Positions 10,501 through 20,442 are shown, numbered from the stretch's first letter. The stretch is DNA of 64,000 nucleotides from Rhodanobacteraceae bacterium (GCA_016717705.1 JADKFD010000098.1:62001-126000), one strand, 5' to 3'. Numbers and translations: made by a program. Notes: generated from the sequence alone by a model not told the origin.

Positions 10501-11619
10501 TTCGGCGGCACCTCTCGCGAGGCGGTACGCCTGGCGGTGGGGCATCTCACCCACGTGACAGATGATCTGCGCAGTCCATGGTCGGGAGACCTGACCGGTC
10601 GCCTTGACGCCCCGCTCGCGATCCCCAACAGCGCCGGAATTGGTCTGTATTCAGGTGCCAGTTACCAGGCTGGTGGCGTCTATCGTCCCTCCAACAATTC
10701 GCGGATGCGCGGCAACACCTGGAATTACAATCCCCCATCAGAGCGACGAATGCGGAAAAGCCTGTGCCGCGTGCAACTGACAGCAGCGGAACTGATGTCG
10801 AACCCGCAGGCCACGGCGGCTGGATATCAGCAATTGCTTGACCCCTGCACAGGCTTCCGGTCGATGGACGAACCTGCAGTCGGCAACTTGCCCTTGCCAG
10901 CTCCCACCGATCCGCCGTTCCCGAATTGTCCCGGTGGTTATTTCATCGCTGCAATCGATGATGGCCCCGGCGTGGGGATCAAGGCCGGGGCATATGGCCT
11001 GAACCTGGTGCTTGATCCACCAGGAACGCAACGATTGGAAGGCGGCTTGAATTTCGGTGGCTTGCTCGACGGCAGCCAGGTGGCGTTCGCCGGCTTCAAC
11101 GTTCAAAACGAGGCCAACGAAGCGCAACGTCTGGATATCGTAGTCAGCGGCAATCCGTCCAGCAGTCAGGGCGCCATTCTGCCGGTGCAGATCGTGCTGA
11201 TCCGGCAACCGTCCGCGGGCGTGAATGAAACGGTTTACTCGACCACCGCGAATTTATCGATGCAACAGACGTTCACGCATAGTCTGACCATCCAGCCCGG
11301 ATTCCATGTGCTGACCGTCGCGCCGGCAGGCGCTGCCAGCGTGCCCGGCGGGGCAGCCGATGGCGAGGTATATGTCTCCGCGACCAGCCAGTTCGTGAAT
11401 CGTCCCGGCGGCGGCTTTTTTGGCGGCGTGGTTGTTGGTGGCTATCACGCGGCGCCGTTGTTCGGAGGCACCTCCGGTTTTGCATCGTTCTGTCTCGGTA
11501 CGCAGCACACGGCAACCGCGAATGTGGTGTCGGCCCCGAGCTATGGTCCGGCAGGTGCGCGCGATCTCCGCCTGCGCTTGCTCGACCACGTGCGGCGCGT
11601 GGTGATATCGGTGCCCTGA
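7543..11619 (+). CDS. Large secreted metalloprotease, M64 (IgA-peptidase) type, with novel C-terminal domain
   Basis: This is a 1358-residue exported protein. The start at ATG 7543 gives a clean signal peptide (MKKTWFLTCALWFLSTCACA). Residues up to about 760 are beta-rich repeats of unknown family, including carboxypeptidase-regulatory-like segments. The protease domain begins near YKIAILAEGYTA, includes two acidic, EF-hand/dockerin-like loops (DSNANGVWDG, DSNGDGYPN) and carries the zinc motif HEFGH at His971-His975 followed by LADEY, the M64 signature. The last 230 residues (from about GGLNFGG) are shared with the RCC1-repeat protein at 24738-27630. It is expected to be extracellular or surface-bound. 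It has no close operon partner. The protease call is firm; the substrate is unknown. Confidence 0.88.
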   Translation: MKKTWFLTCALWFLSTCACAVEPSEVDHRTWSVDKAEAAQRQGWQQPLSAMRAKSSASSWQDQQAAITALTGIGGIPHAPRDEPTSAQRDAQSRFYFRLQQAAEIRAREKGISVPAALDEIMPKSNEIAQLSMTLRTAAQGVVNTGGYIYAYTPQGTYRSASNIGANGTVTISADPGELIDLVVLPQAPFAAQFVRGVTAAANGTVELLAGIRIPLSLVSAETPAYTGTSTVTLGLKLGPPNGFIFSLILTPDTTFGSIPSIYLAPTQSYEARLSVAPPWIAQFLPNVSSATNPLRFELSRGYTYELRFLDPAALNCAATGYISVTTSAALGAPQSIAQSSILYNNTNQPIGFRVAVPRQQPVDLTTVFNGSCAAAGKFVPRVAFSGDVTESFALQRRPTPQISLRTPGGEVVAYQYGYVSPTDDPDQLSYFTAGQIGSVNLESGRSYDLTLTSTESISPAAARFVARSGDFPVELTVERLYPLITSLQVPSGMSMRALLEVRRGAQPWAGFETYSPKEHELLLPVGQYEVMVTGLAGLYNSAAPYEYSSVLLRPFTMTLTVTNVAGQRLGIPLTLPANGFRSTFSAIGGDLHATVLQDGRAVAATTIPTYFTGVRSDYATLRLKLRGPRFDDSIHDLTLTAAFPTIDILALAGANTRYTGVLRDSAGNPLALAPILVHHEAGHTSYHGLTNAAGAFDLPLVRNSVVTFSPPDGGSDLMGARRFGAPVPTLAADVRLTAAQFLDVPAAGSPRKLIYGNGTRPYKIAILAEGYTAANESFTDSNANGVWDGVLFLDFNNDRLWQSTEPVKTYGNKPYPTNAMIETDITAGNELFVDSNGDGYPNIDDYEVFVRNSKNYLRSLLATPVVDEGFNFDAYIIFLPSVQAGLDVYAADGQQLLARDTRFGARLDRSRSLLAADYASVSAAISEYVPDWDLRVVMINAPVPAGRVNSFLLALGGIGTSSPSTTVVGHEFGHNPGGLADEYDEFGGTSREAVRLAVGHLTHVTDDLRSPWSGDLTGRLDAPLAIPNSAGIGLYSGASYQAGGVYRPSNNSRMRGNTWNYNPPSERRMRKSLCRVQLTAAELMSNPQATAAGYQQLLDPCTGFRSMDEPAVGNLPLPAPTDPPFPNCPGGYFIAAIDDGPGVGIKAGAYGLNLVLDPPGTQRLEGGLNFGGLLDGSQVAFAGFNVQNEANEAQRLDIVVSGNPSSSQGAILPVQIVLIRQPSAGVNETVYSTTANLSMQQTFTHSLTIQPGFHVLTVAPAGAASVPGGAADGEVYVSATSQFVNRPGGGFFGGVVVGGYHAAPLFGGTSGFASFCLGTQHTATANVVSAPSYGPAGARDLRLRLLDHVRRVVISVP

Positions 11620-11849
11620 CGGCGGGCGGCCCGCGGCCCGCAGGGTATTCCGTATTCGGCGCTCATGATCTGGCGCACCCAACCATGCCAAGGCGGCCTG
11701 CAACTCATGTTCATCGGAGTCGGTCCCTGCTCCGCCACTGCATACGATCAGTGACCCACGCGATATCAATGCCCCTGGGTCAGGACCTCTCGCGATCTGG
11801 GCCGCGACCGAGGGATACTTGAGCATGCACGCGCAGGCGAGAACCCACC

Positions 11850-12377
11850 ATGGACGCGAACTCCAGTTTTCCGCTCGACGGCGGCTGCGACTGCCGCGCG
11901 CTGCGCTATCGCATGCTGACGCCGCCATTGATCGTGCATTGCTGCCACTGTCGCTGGTGCCAACGGGAGTCCGGCGCGGCCTTTGCATTGAATGCGATGA
12001 TCGAGAGCGACCGGGTGCAGACGCTGGCGGGTGAGCCGGAGATCGTGATGACGCCATCGGCGAGCGGTCGCGGGCAACGGATCGCCCGTTGCCCGAGCTG
12101 CCGAATCGCGCTCTGGAGCCATTACTCGGGCGGCGGGCCCTGGTACAAGTTCGTACGCGTGGGCACGCTCGACGATCCGGACCAGCTGCCACCGGATGTG
12201 CATATCTTCGCGGCGAGCAAGCAGCCCTGGGTGCAGCTGTCGACGCAGGTGCCGGTAATGGCCGAGTACTACGACGCCAAGCAGCTCTGGCGCCCAGAAA
12301 GCCTGGCGCGGCGTGAGGCCCTGATGCCTGCGATCCTGGCCTGGCGTGTGCAGCAGGCGACTGCGGGAAGCAGTTGA
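11850..12377 (+). CDS. GFA-family (CENP-V/GFA) zinc-binding protein
   Basis: This 175-residue cytoplasmic protein has the GFA domain pattern of cysteine pairs: GGCDCRALRY near the N-terminus, HCCHCRWCQ about 20 residues later, and RCPSC after residue 85, together binding two zincs. It follows with the usual GGxxxxxKFVRVGTLDDP. The family is named after glutathione-dependent formaldehyde-activating enzyme, but most members have no demonstrated activity. It stands alone, with about 230 bases before and 270 after it containing nothing recognisable. Confidence 0.9.
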   Translation: MDANSSFPLDGGCDCRALRYRMLTPPLIVHCCHCRWCQRESGAAFALNAMIESDRVQTLAGEPEIVMTPSASGRGQRIARCPSCRIALWSHYSGGGPWYKFVRVGTLDDPDQLPPDVHIFAASKQPWVQLSTQVPVMAEYYDAKQLWRPESLARREALMPAILAWRVQQATAGSS

Positions 12378-12649
12378 GCGATTGGCGTGCTGCCGATCCC
12401 ATGACTCAGGGTATTCGCGCTGCCGGAATTCGGCCCACCAGCCTGCGCTGAGAGGGTCCCGCCTCTACCCGCGTCCGGATCAGGACGCCAGCATGCCCGC
12501 CAAGGACTCGACGCGCCGCAATTCAAAAATTCGATTCACGCGGCTGGGAGAAATGGCGCCCTCGACGGACTGAACTGAAGCAAGCAAGAGCACGAGCGTG
12601 ACGACACCTCGGCTCTGGATGCGAAATTCGGGCCGTAGGGGAATCCACG

Positions 12650-14260
12650 ATGAGCAGCAGTCGCCGCGTTGATCGTTTGACCCTGGTGTGCAGCACGCTG
12701 GTCATCGCCGGGTGCAGTCTGGGCAACCCTTATGTGATCCGGGAGTCGGATCCGCGCGAGCACTTCTGCGCGAACAAGGATCAGTGCACGGTGTCCGAAG
12801 CCAAGCGCTCGGCCTACGAACTGGCGCAGTTGTATCGGGGCAAGCTGAGTGCACATGCACGCATGGAGTCGGCTGTGGGTGCCGGTGGCATCGTGCTCGG
12901 CTCGGCGGTATTGGCATTGGCCATCGGCGACGCACATCGCGATGCCTACGGCGCAGCCGGCGTGCTCGGCGCGACCCTGTACGGACTGAGTACGTGGTAC
13001 TCGAACAAGCCGCGCGAGGAGATCTATGCCAAGGGACTGCTGGCGCTGAGTTGTGCCACGACCGCCGTGCGCCCGCTGGACTTGCCGCCCAGCGAAAGAA
13101 CGAAACTGACCAATACGGCGCAGGCGCGCACGGCAATTGCCGACGTTCAGGACGCAGCCCGTGACCTGCTGGAGAAGCTGAATCAGGGGCTCGGAACCAG
13201 CGAAGAACGAGCGCAAGGCGCCGCCATGATCGAACAGGTGCAGGCAGATCTGGGCGCCGCCAGCACCTCACTGGATGCCGCCGCGAAGCTCGACTCGGCG
13301 GCCAGTGGTGCCGGCAACGTCCTGATGGACGGTGTCGATGCCATCGGTTCGGCGGTGGACGATGCACTGCGCAAGACGGTGCCCGAGGGCACCCTGGCGA
13401 TCAAGATCGGCAGCTCGCTGGGAGATATCGCCGGCAAGGTCGTCCCCGGTTGGGACGTCAAGGTGGCGATGCCTGGTCGCAGCCAGGGGGCGGCAGCGGC
13501 GGCAGAAGCCCGGGGTGCCGATGTGACCATTTCCGCAGCACTGTTGGCGCTATCGGGCAAGCTCATCAATCTGCAACTGGAAATGGCGCCGATCCGCGGC
13601 GTGCTGGCCAACTTCAGCGCCTCCAACATCAGCACCGGCCTGGATGCCTGCAAGTTGCTCGGCCTGAGTACGCTGTCGATCATGCCCGCGGAGATCGCTT
13701 TCACCGCCGGGACGGCAGCCAGCGCGAGCGTGGTGATCAGCAACGGCAAGCCGCCGTACTCGGCGACTACCGTCGGCACGACTGCGTCTGGCCTGGAACT
13801 GAAGAACCCGTTGCCGTTTGATCGGCGGCTGGACGTGTCGATCACGGCGGCGGCTGCTGCAGGCCGGCATACCGTTCTGGTGTCGGACGCCAACGGCAAC
13901 GGGGTCTCGCTGGCAGTTGAGGTCAAGAAGGCGGCCAGCGCGACGCCCGCGACGACCGACACCACCAAGCCGCCCAATGCGCCCAAGCCGCCCGATGTGC
14001 CCAAGCCGTTGACGGTTACGTCGCTGGTTTCCGCGCTGAACCAGGAACATGGCAACCAGGCCCTGCTGGCCGGCAAGTACGTCGTCGCGGGCTTCGCCGT
14101 CAATGGCAACGAGGTCATGTTGAACCTCAAGGACGGCAAGAAGCTGGATGCCGCGGACCTGGCAAAGGTCGAAGCAGAGATCGACAACTGGTCCGTTCTT
14201 GAGCGGCCGATGAAGCAGCAACTGGACGACCTCAAACTGGTGCTGGTGCTGCCCAAATGA
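12650..14260 (+). CDS. Predicted lipoprotein, first gene of a three-gene set
   Basis: This 536-residue protein has a lipoprotein signal: hydrophobic LTLVCSTLVIAGC with the lipobox Cys at residue 22. A hydrophobic glycine-rich stretch follows (about 76-92). The middle is Ala-rich and helical (about 155-235). A beta-rich, Ig-like region (about 345-425) leads into a Pro/Lys/Thr-rich linker with repeated PPNAPKPPDVPKP, and the last 90 residues are compact. No known family was recognised. The ribosome site TAGGGGA precedes the ATG. Its stop overlaps the trypsin-like gene start (ATGA), so the two are co-translated. It probably sits in the outer or inner membrane facing the periplasm. The function is unknown. 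Confidence 0.8.
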   Translation: MSSSRRVDRLTLVCSTLVIAGCSLGNPYVIRESDPREHFCANKDQCTVSEAKRSAYELAQLYRGKLSAHARMESAVGAGGIVLGSAVLALAIGDAHRDAYGAAGVLGATLYGLSTWYSNKPREEIYAKGLLALSCATTAVRPLDLPPSERTKLTNTAQARTAIADVQDAARDLLEKLNQGLGTSEERAQGAAMIEQVQADLGAASTSLDAAAKLDSAASGAGNVLMDGVDAIGSAVDDALRKTVPEGTLAIKIGSSLGDIAGKVVPGWDVKVAMPGRSQGAAAAAEARGADVTISAALLALSGKLINLQLEMAPIRGVLANFSASNISTGLDACKLLGLSTLSIMPAEIAFTAGTAASASVVISNGKPPYSATTVGTTASGLELKNPLPFDRRLDVSITAAAAAGRHTVLVSDANGNGVSLAVEVKKAASATPATTDTTKPPNAPKPPDVPKPLTVTSLVSALNQEHGNQALLAGKYVVAGFAVNGNEVMLNLKDGKKLDAADLAKVEAEIDNWSVLERPMKQQLDDLKLVLVLPK

Positions 14261-15369
14261 GCGGGCAGCCGTCGGCAAGCGCGCGCGCTGCAGACACACC
14301 CTCGACGGGCGTGGAGGCGGATGCGAGATCGCCCCAGCAGCGATTCCTGGGTCTGAGCCGCCGCCGCCAATTCACGCTCATCGAGGAACTGCTGCTGACC
14401 CGAAGCAACGAGTTGCTGCGTGCCTACCCGTGCCTGCTGGCCGTGGGCCACGGCTTCCGGCGGCGGCGCACGCACGCTGGCGACGGCGTGGGCGAGATCG
14501 TGACCGCTGAACGCTGCGTGCTGTTTCTCGTGCGCAGGAAGTGGAAGCGCCGGGGGTCACAACTGCGCAGACTGCCGGCGCATCTGTACTGCCACGACCT
14601 TGTCCGCGGGCGTCGGACCCTGCTGGCGATTCCGACGGACGTCAGCGAGTCCAGACCCTTGCAGGCCAATGCCAGCCCGGAAGCTGTCGATGTGGCGGAT
14701 CGCGTTGCGCACGGGGTACTCACCTGCCTCGTCGACTGCGCGCTTGCCGACGGCACTCGTGAGCGCCGCGCCCTGAGTTGTCGCCATGTGCTCAGCCTTA
14801 CGGGAATTCGCTCCCCGGAACCCAACTCCGTGCCGGTCCGTCACAACGGGGCTCTGATCGGCGACACGCTGGCCATCCGCGGTGAACTCAGTGCGACAGA
14901 CCCTGCGGGCTTCGATGCTCAGGCCATGCGCGTGTCGACGCCGGCCGCGGCCAATCGCTGTGTCTTCACGGCCATCTGGCCACGCGGGCATGTGAGTCAT
15001 GGGGGCGAGTTCGAAGCTTCGATGTGGCTGCAGCTGCCCCGGGACGACGGCGCGATCCGGGTGAACTACCGCGGCGTCTGGCCGGTCATGCGCGTCAGCT
15101 ACGGCAGTGGTGCCGCGCGATTTGTCGCCTCGGTGGGACCGCTGGTGGAAGTGGAACTGGTCGGGAACCAGAAAACGCTGCCGGGCGACAGCGGAAGCCC
15201 GCTGGTCATCGGCTACAGCAAACCCAGGTTGGCCGGCATGCACATCGCCGGCAATCCCGATGACGGCAACGGCCGCGCGCTCAGTTACTGCATACCCGCC
15301 TATGCGCTGATGGATCCCGGCAACTACGCCGGTGCCGACGGCGAGCAATGGACGCTTCCCCAAGACTGA
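14257..15369 (+). CDS. Trypsin-fold serine protease-like protein
   Basis: This is a 370-residue protein. The chymotrypsin-fold signature is clear at the end: LPGDSGSPLV with the catalytic Ser at about 312, followed by LAGMHIAGNP. His177 in LSCRHVLS is the likely catalytic base and Asp220 in GFDAQAMRV the likely acid, with spacing that fits S1 proteases. No signal peptide is seen; the first 45 residues are polar and Arg-rich, so it may stay in the cytoplasm or use an unusual route. It overlaps the upstream lipoprotein gene by 4 bases and lies 58 bases before the peptidoglycan-binding protein gene, implying one operon. The fold is confident; activity and substrate are inferred. Confidence 0.78.
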   Translation: MSGQPSASARAADTPSTGVEADARSPQQRFLGLSRRRQFTLIEELLLTRSNELLRAYPCLLAVGHGFRRRRTHAGDGVGEIVTAERCVLFLVRRKWKRRGSQLRRLPAHLYCHDLVRGRRTLLAIPTDVSESRPLQANASPEAVDVADRVAHGVLTCLVDCALADGTRERRALSCRHVLSLTGIRSPEPNSVPVRHNGALIGDTLAIRGELSATDPAGFDAQAMRVSTPAAANRCVFTAIWPRGHVSHGGEFEASMWLQLPRDDGAIRVNYRGVWPVMRVSYGSGAARFVASVGPLVEVELVGNQKTLPGDSGSPLVIGYSKPRLAGMHIAGNPDDGNGRALSYCIPAYALMDPGNYAGADGEQWTLPQD

Positions 15370-15427
15370 CGACGGCCCCCACCCGCGACTCGTCCACCAG
15401 ACTTCTCTTCATCCACGGAGCCCATGC

Positions 15428-16354
15428 ATGTTCACCTTTTCCGCCGCCCACCTGGAGCGCCTTGTCGAGGCACACCACTACGAAATTGCCGACGATGTTG
15501 TCCTGTTCGGGCTGCGTGGCTGCCTGCCCACCAATCTGCAGGACGTCACCAGGACCGCGCTGAAGCCGCTGCGTCAGGTGCCGATCGACCATCGAAGACT
15601 GCGCTGCACCGTGGGCTCGGCAGATCGGCAAACCGGACTGCTGATGGCTTGCCCCGGCAGTACCGTACCCCACCTCAAGCACATCGAAAGGGCACTGGCG
15701 CAATCCGGGCAGGGCGCCAACTGTCTTACGCCTGGCCTGCTTCGATTCGCAAAAGGCAAACACCCGAGCGCCGGTGGCTATGGCTCGCATGACGCCTTCC
15801 AGCAGGCCCAGCCCTTCCCGCATCAACGAACCCGCGACGACCTGGACTACGACGATGACGATGTCATCACCGTGGGTACCCCCGGCGACAACCTGCATGC
15901 GTCCTACGCCGACACCGCCTCCAGTGACTTCCCGCCCCACTTCGAAAGCGCCGGCTGCATCGTCGTCGCCGGATTTCCGCTGCGCCAGGGCTATCCGCAA
16001 TCGCGTGACCTTGGCTGCTGGCCACGCTTTCGCGATGCCGCGTACGCCACCGGGCAGGCATCGTTCACCTTGGTACTTGCTCACGGCGGCGAAGCCGAGG
16101 CGGTCGCCACAGCCGCACCGGGTACGGTGCCCTGCATGCTGCGCTTTGGCAGCGTCGGACCGCTGGTCGAACGCGTTCAACGAGCCCTGGTGAAGGCAGG
16201 TCTGCTGGAGCCCGGGCAAGTCGATGCTCGTTATGGCCGCGCGACACTGAATGCAGTCGTTGCCTTCCAGCGTCGCGAGCGCCTGAGCATTGACGGCACG
16301 TGCGCGCTGCACACCGCGGATGCCTTGGGAATCGCCAACTGGCCGATGGTTTGA
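15428..16354 (+). CDS. YkuD-like/peptidoglycan-binding protein
   Basis: This is a 308-residue protein. Residues 237-303 form a PG_binding_1 domain (FGSVGPLVERVQRAL ... GRATLNAVVAFQRRERLSIDG). The middle contains NLHA (His157) and ESAGCIVV (Cys177) about 20 residues apart, similar to the His and Ser-x-Gly-Cys pattern of L,D-transpeptidase (YkuD) active sites, although the usual Arg after the Cys is missing. The start was taken at ATG 15428; an in-frame ATG at 15332 overlaps the upstream gene. No export signal is obvious. It is the third gene of the set and stops 5 bases before a long poly-G tract. A role in cell-wall attachment or remodelling is likely; the enzymatic activity is a guess. Confidence 0.72.
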   Translation: MFTFSAAHLERLVEAHHYEIADDVVLFGLRGCLPTNLQDVTRTALKPLRQVPIDHRRLRCTVGSADRQTGLLMACPGSTVPHLKHIERALAQSGQGANCLTPGLLRFAKGKHPSAGGYGSHDAFQQAQPFPHQRTRDDLDYDDDDVITVGTPGDNLHASYADTASSDFPPHFESAGCIVVAGFPLRQGYPQSRDLGCWPRFRDAAYATGQASFTLVLAHGGEAEAVATAAPGTVPCMLRFGSVGPLVERVQRALVKAGLLEPGQVDARYGRATLNAVVAFQRRERLSIDGTCALHTADALGIANWPMV

Positions 16355-16357
16355 GAG

Positions 16358-16942
<585 letters not shown>

Positions 16943-16950
16943 AAGGATGG

Positions 16951-17016
16951 ATTCAGGACACCCAGCAAATCGACGACCCTCACCGCCTCGCCGAGGCGGG
17001 TTTGGGTGTCCGGAAT
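16951..17016. repeat. Short inverted-repeat element (family 2), copy 1
   Basis: This 66-base element is bounded by ATTCAGGACACCCA and TGGGTGTCCGGAAT, 14-base inverted repeats with one mismatch. The interior has CGACGACCCTCACCGCCTCG followed by its partial complement. A second copy lies at 24527-24626 with perfect terminal repeats and the shared interior TCGATGACCCTCACCG. It is too small to encode protein; it is MITE- or REP-like. Confidence 0.8.
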
Positions 17017-17219
17017 GCCCTGCCCTGCGCGCCTCTGCAGATCCCCCTGCGCGACGGAACTGCGCTGAAGGCACACCTGGCGCAGGATCTGAGTCCAGCT
17101 GAGCCATCTTCCGGCCCATGCCGGCGTCGCAAAGCGTCACTACCATGCCGACCGTCACCGATCGTCTGCACGCGTCGACCTTTCCTGTGGATCCTGGTAC
17201 CGCCTGAGGAGTGCCCGCC

Positions 17220-18152
17220 ATGCCCTTGCTTCGAAGCCTCGTCTGTTCGTTCCTCGCGCTTGCTGGGCCGGTGGCCGCGGCCGATCGAGTGCGGGTCCCA
17301 GCCGAGTTCGTCCATGATCAGGTGTGGGTGACCCCTGCGCTGGGCGGCGAGCGACTGCGCTTTTTCACGGACACCGGCGGCGGCTGGAACGCGATCTCGG
17401 ACTCGTTGGCGCAGCGACTGGCGCTGGTTCGCGAGAAAACCGAGGACGGCGAACTGGTGGCCTGGCCCAACTTCGACGAAGGGGCGGGCATCCCCGCAGC
17501 GCCGCCGTATTTCATGGACGGCCGGCTGGCTGTGGCGCCGCAGGCGCAGTTGTCCGGCGCTGACGGCTTTCTCGGCGGGCGCTGGTTTGCCGACGGAGTG
17601 TGGGAATTCGACTATCCGAACGGCCGACTGTACCGGCTTGCGGGCTTCACTGCCGACGCCGACCCACCCCACCGCGCCGCGCTCGGATTCCAGACCAACG
17701 ACGCCGGCGAGCGCACCATGCACTTTCCCAGCATCGAGGTCGAAGTCGACGGTGAACTCCTGCCGATGCTGTACGACAGCGGCGCGACGGCAACGACCAC
17801 CGACAATTCGGCTTCGATCTTTGGCGTAGCGCCGGGCACCAGCGTCGGCACCAGCTTCATCGAGCATGAAGTTTTCGAACGCTGGACCAGGACGCATCCC
17901 GACTGGCGCGTGATCGAGGCAGCCGATCTCAAGGGGAAGCAGGAACGACGCATGATCGAGGTACCGGAGGTCACCATCGCCGGACTTTCCGTGGGTCCGG
18001 TGTGGTTCTCGGAACAACCGAAGGGCGCGTTCCAGTCCTATATGGCCAGGATGATGGACCGGCCGACCTGGGGCGCGCTGGGCGGCTCGGCGTTGAAGTA
18101 CTTTCGTGTCGTGATCGACTATCCCGGCTCGGCGGCATACTTCCAGCGTTAG
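17220..18152 (+). CDS. Secreted aspartic-protease-like protein
   Basis: This 310-residue protein has a signal peptide (MPLLRSLVCSFLALAGPVAA). Two catalytic-type motifs are about 135 residues apart: FFTDTGGGWN (Asp-Thr-Gly) and LYDSGATATT (Asp-Ser-Gly), the arrangement of a two-lobed retropepsin/pepsin-like fold. A WGALGGSALKYFRVVIDYP ending is typical of these proteins. An in-frame GTG at 17211 exists, but GAGGAG overlaps it and is properly spaced for ATG 17220. The likely location is the periplasm or outside the cell. Many bacterial members of this class are uncharacterised, so activity is not certain. Confidence 0.75.
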   Translation: MPLLRSLVCSFLALAGPVAAADRVRVPAEFVHDQVWVTPALGGERLRFFTDTGGGWNAISDSLAQRLALVREKTEDGELVAWPNFDEGAGIPAAPPYFMDGRLAVAPQAQLSGADGFLGGRWFADGVWEFDYPNGRLYRLAGFTADADPPHRAALGFQTNDAGERTMHFPSIEVEVDGELLPMLYDSGATATTTDNSASIFGVAPGTSVGTSFIEHEVFERWTRTHPDWRVIEAADLKGKQERRMIEVPEVTIAGLSVGPVWFSEQPKGAFQSYMARMMDRPTWGALGGSALKYFRVVIDYPGSAAYFQR

Positions 18153-18240
18153 CGAACCGGGCGCGCCGTTCCCGGCGCACCTCCATCGCTTCTCCACAGT
18201 GCTGTGGGAAATTCACGTCGGCCACCACCGGGAGCCGTGC

Positions 18241-20087
18241 ATGCGCCGACTGTCCACCGCACTCAGCCTGGCCGTCATGGCAACAACGGTGAACGCCGCC
18301 GAGGCGCCGTCGGTTCTGCTCGCTGCCGCGGACGCGCTGCCTGCCGCGCGCGCCGAAGAGGCCATCGGACTGTATGACCAGGCCCTCGCAGGGCTGAATC
18401 CGCAGCGCGACGGGGCCGCAATGGCTGCACGCCGTGTCGCGCAAGTGCTGGCTGATCGTGCACCCGCAGCCGGCCGCGGCACTCGATCTGATCGAACTCG
18501 CGGCACCGCTGGCTGACTCGCTTGGCGGCAGCCTCGACTGGCAACAGTTGCGCGTCTGCGGCGGCTATGCGCACCAACGCCAGGAGCAGACGATGCGGCG
18601 CTGGCCGCCTACGATGCGGGCGTAGCAGCGGGCCTGGCCGCCAATGACTTGGCGTTGCTGTCGCGAGCGCGTGTGCTGCGCGGCGAACTGCAATACGAGC
18701 GCGGCGCCTGGAGCGATGCGCTGGCGGACCTCAAGGCCGCCTTCGAGGCGAGCGAAGCGCTCGGCGATGCCGGCGGCCGGGCCTACGCACTGACCGCGAT
18801 CGCCAACCTCTATGGCAGCGCGGGCGAACACGCGAAGGCGCTGGACTATTATCAGCAGACCTTGACCCTGGCGCGCGAGACTGGCCGGCGCGACAACGAG
18901 GCGACGGCGCTCTACAACTTGGGCGTGACCCAGGACAAACTGGGCAATCCGGACGCCGCGCTGAGGCACTATCGTGAGGCGCTCGCCGTGCAGCGCGCCG
19001 CTGATCTGGCTGGCGACATTCCCGACAGCCTGCGCTCGATGGCCATCAGCCTGATCAAGCTGGAGCGTGCGGGCGAGGCGCTGGCGCTGCTGGACGAGGC
19101 CGACGGACTGCCCCCGGTGCAGGCAGATCCGGGCATGCGCGCCGCGCTGAAGCTGACCCGCGGCGCTGCCTTGCGCCACCTCGATCGGCCCACCGAGGCG
19201 CTTGGCCTGCTCGATTCAGCCCGTGAGTGGTTTGAGACGACTCAAGCCGCGCCATTTCTGGAGAAGATCGAGGACGAGCGCGCGCGCGCCCTTAAGGCAC
19301 TTGGCCGGCACGCGGAGGCGTTGGCGGCACGCGAGCGCCAGATCGAGCTGAAGGACGCGATGCACCAGGCCTGGCGCGCCGAGCAGACCGCACGCCTGCG
19401 GGTGGAATTCGACACCGACCGCTTCGAGCAGCAGAACCGCGCACTGGCCACCGAGAATGCCCTGCGCGCGGAGGCCCTGCGCGCTGCAGAGCGCATCCGC
19501 ACCTTGCAGAGCTGGGTGATCGCCAGCGCTGCGCTGACCCTGCTGGCGCTTGGCGGTCTGGCGCTGGTGCAGGTGCGCAATGCGCGGCGCTTGCGCCGGA
19601 TCGCACTCACCGACGAGCTGACCGGTCTGCCCAATCGGCGCGCCACACTCGACTATGCGCGTCGCCAGGTGGAACGACGCGCGCGCGAGCGCATGCCGCT
19701 CAGCGTGGTCGCGCTCGACATCGACCACTTCAAGCGCATCAACGACACCTTCGGCCACGACGCCGGCGATCTGGTGCTGCGTCGGGTGGCCGCCGCCCTG
19801 CGCCACTTCGACCGGGGCTGGTCGGGCGCGTCGGCGGCGAGGAGTTTCTTGCGGTGTTGCCGAATTTCGACCGCACCCGCAGCGCCGCGATGGCCGAGTC
19901 GGTGCGGCGGATCATCGAAGGCATCGACCTCAGCGAGGTCCAACCCGGGCTGCGCATCAGTTCCAGCTTCGGCATCGCCGAGGTCGAGAGCGGCCAGGGC
20001 TGGGAAGCGGCCGCGCGGCGCGCGGACGAGGCGCTCTATCGCGCCAAGCATGCCGGGCGCAATCGCGTGGAGGTATGCGCCGCCTGA
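18241..20087 (+). CDS. TPR-repeat membrane diguanylate cyclase (GGDEF), three apparent frameshifts
   Basis: The start ATG 18241 follows GGGAG and gives a signal-like N-terminus (MRRLSTALSLAVMATTVNAA). TPR repeats fill roughly 18.3-19.4 kb (for example YGSAGEHAKALDYYQQTLTL). Next come a coiled segment, one membrane span (WVIASAALTLLALGGLALV), and a GGDEF domain with DELTGLPNRRA, VALDIDHFKRINDTFGHDAGD and, in another frame, VGGEEFLAV. The active-site motif is thus GGEEF, which is catalytically competent in the family. The frame changes near 18475 (one extra base), 18590 (one missing) and 19835 (one missing), each time continuing the expected domain. The end is TGA 20085-20087. With the frame restored it would make c-di-GMP in response to a periplasmic TPR-sensed signal. 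Confidence 0.8.
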
Positions 20088-20430
20088 AAACCGCTTGCTG
20101 AGGCCCCACGATGACCCGCCCCGGCTGGATCGGGAGCCTGCGTTCAAGCGACGACCGAACCTTTGCCCACTGGCTTTCTCCACCATGGCCTTTGCCGACA
20201 ATCGGCGGGCGCGCTTGAGTCAGCGCACGATGATTACGCGCTGCAGATCCTGTCGGTCGGCGGATGGGTCGTCGCTGTATCGGACGTTTGCGGCATGATG
20301 GTGCGTGTACCGCTGTGTGGTGAACCCCTCAGCGGCGCTGCCCGGCACGGCATCCGCGCTGTGCGCCGGACCCTTCATTGCTGGCTTGCGCCAACGCAAA
20401 CCGGGCAGGCTTGTGCCGGGCGCACAATGA

Positions 20431-20442
20431 TGCACCGCAACA
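20431..20442. promoter_or_regulatory. Possible PhaR-type operator upstream of phaC
   Basis: The 413 bases between the GGDEF gene and phaC hold no gene. Within them TGCACCGCAACA, followed by TGCGG, resembles the TGC...GCA-type sites bound by PHA-responsive repressors such as PhaR. This is a weak, single-site match and no PhaR gene is in the window. No clear -35/-10 pair was recognised. Confidence 0.2.

Noticed and set aside
11620..11849. GC-rich hairpin GCGGGC...GCCCGC after the M64 gene as a terminator
   Set aside because: The stem is only six base pairs and no T-run follows.
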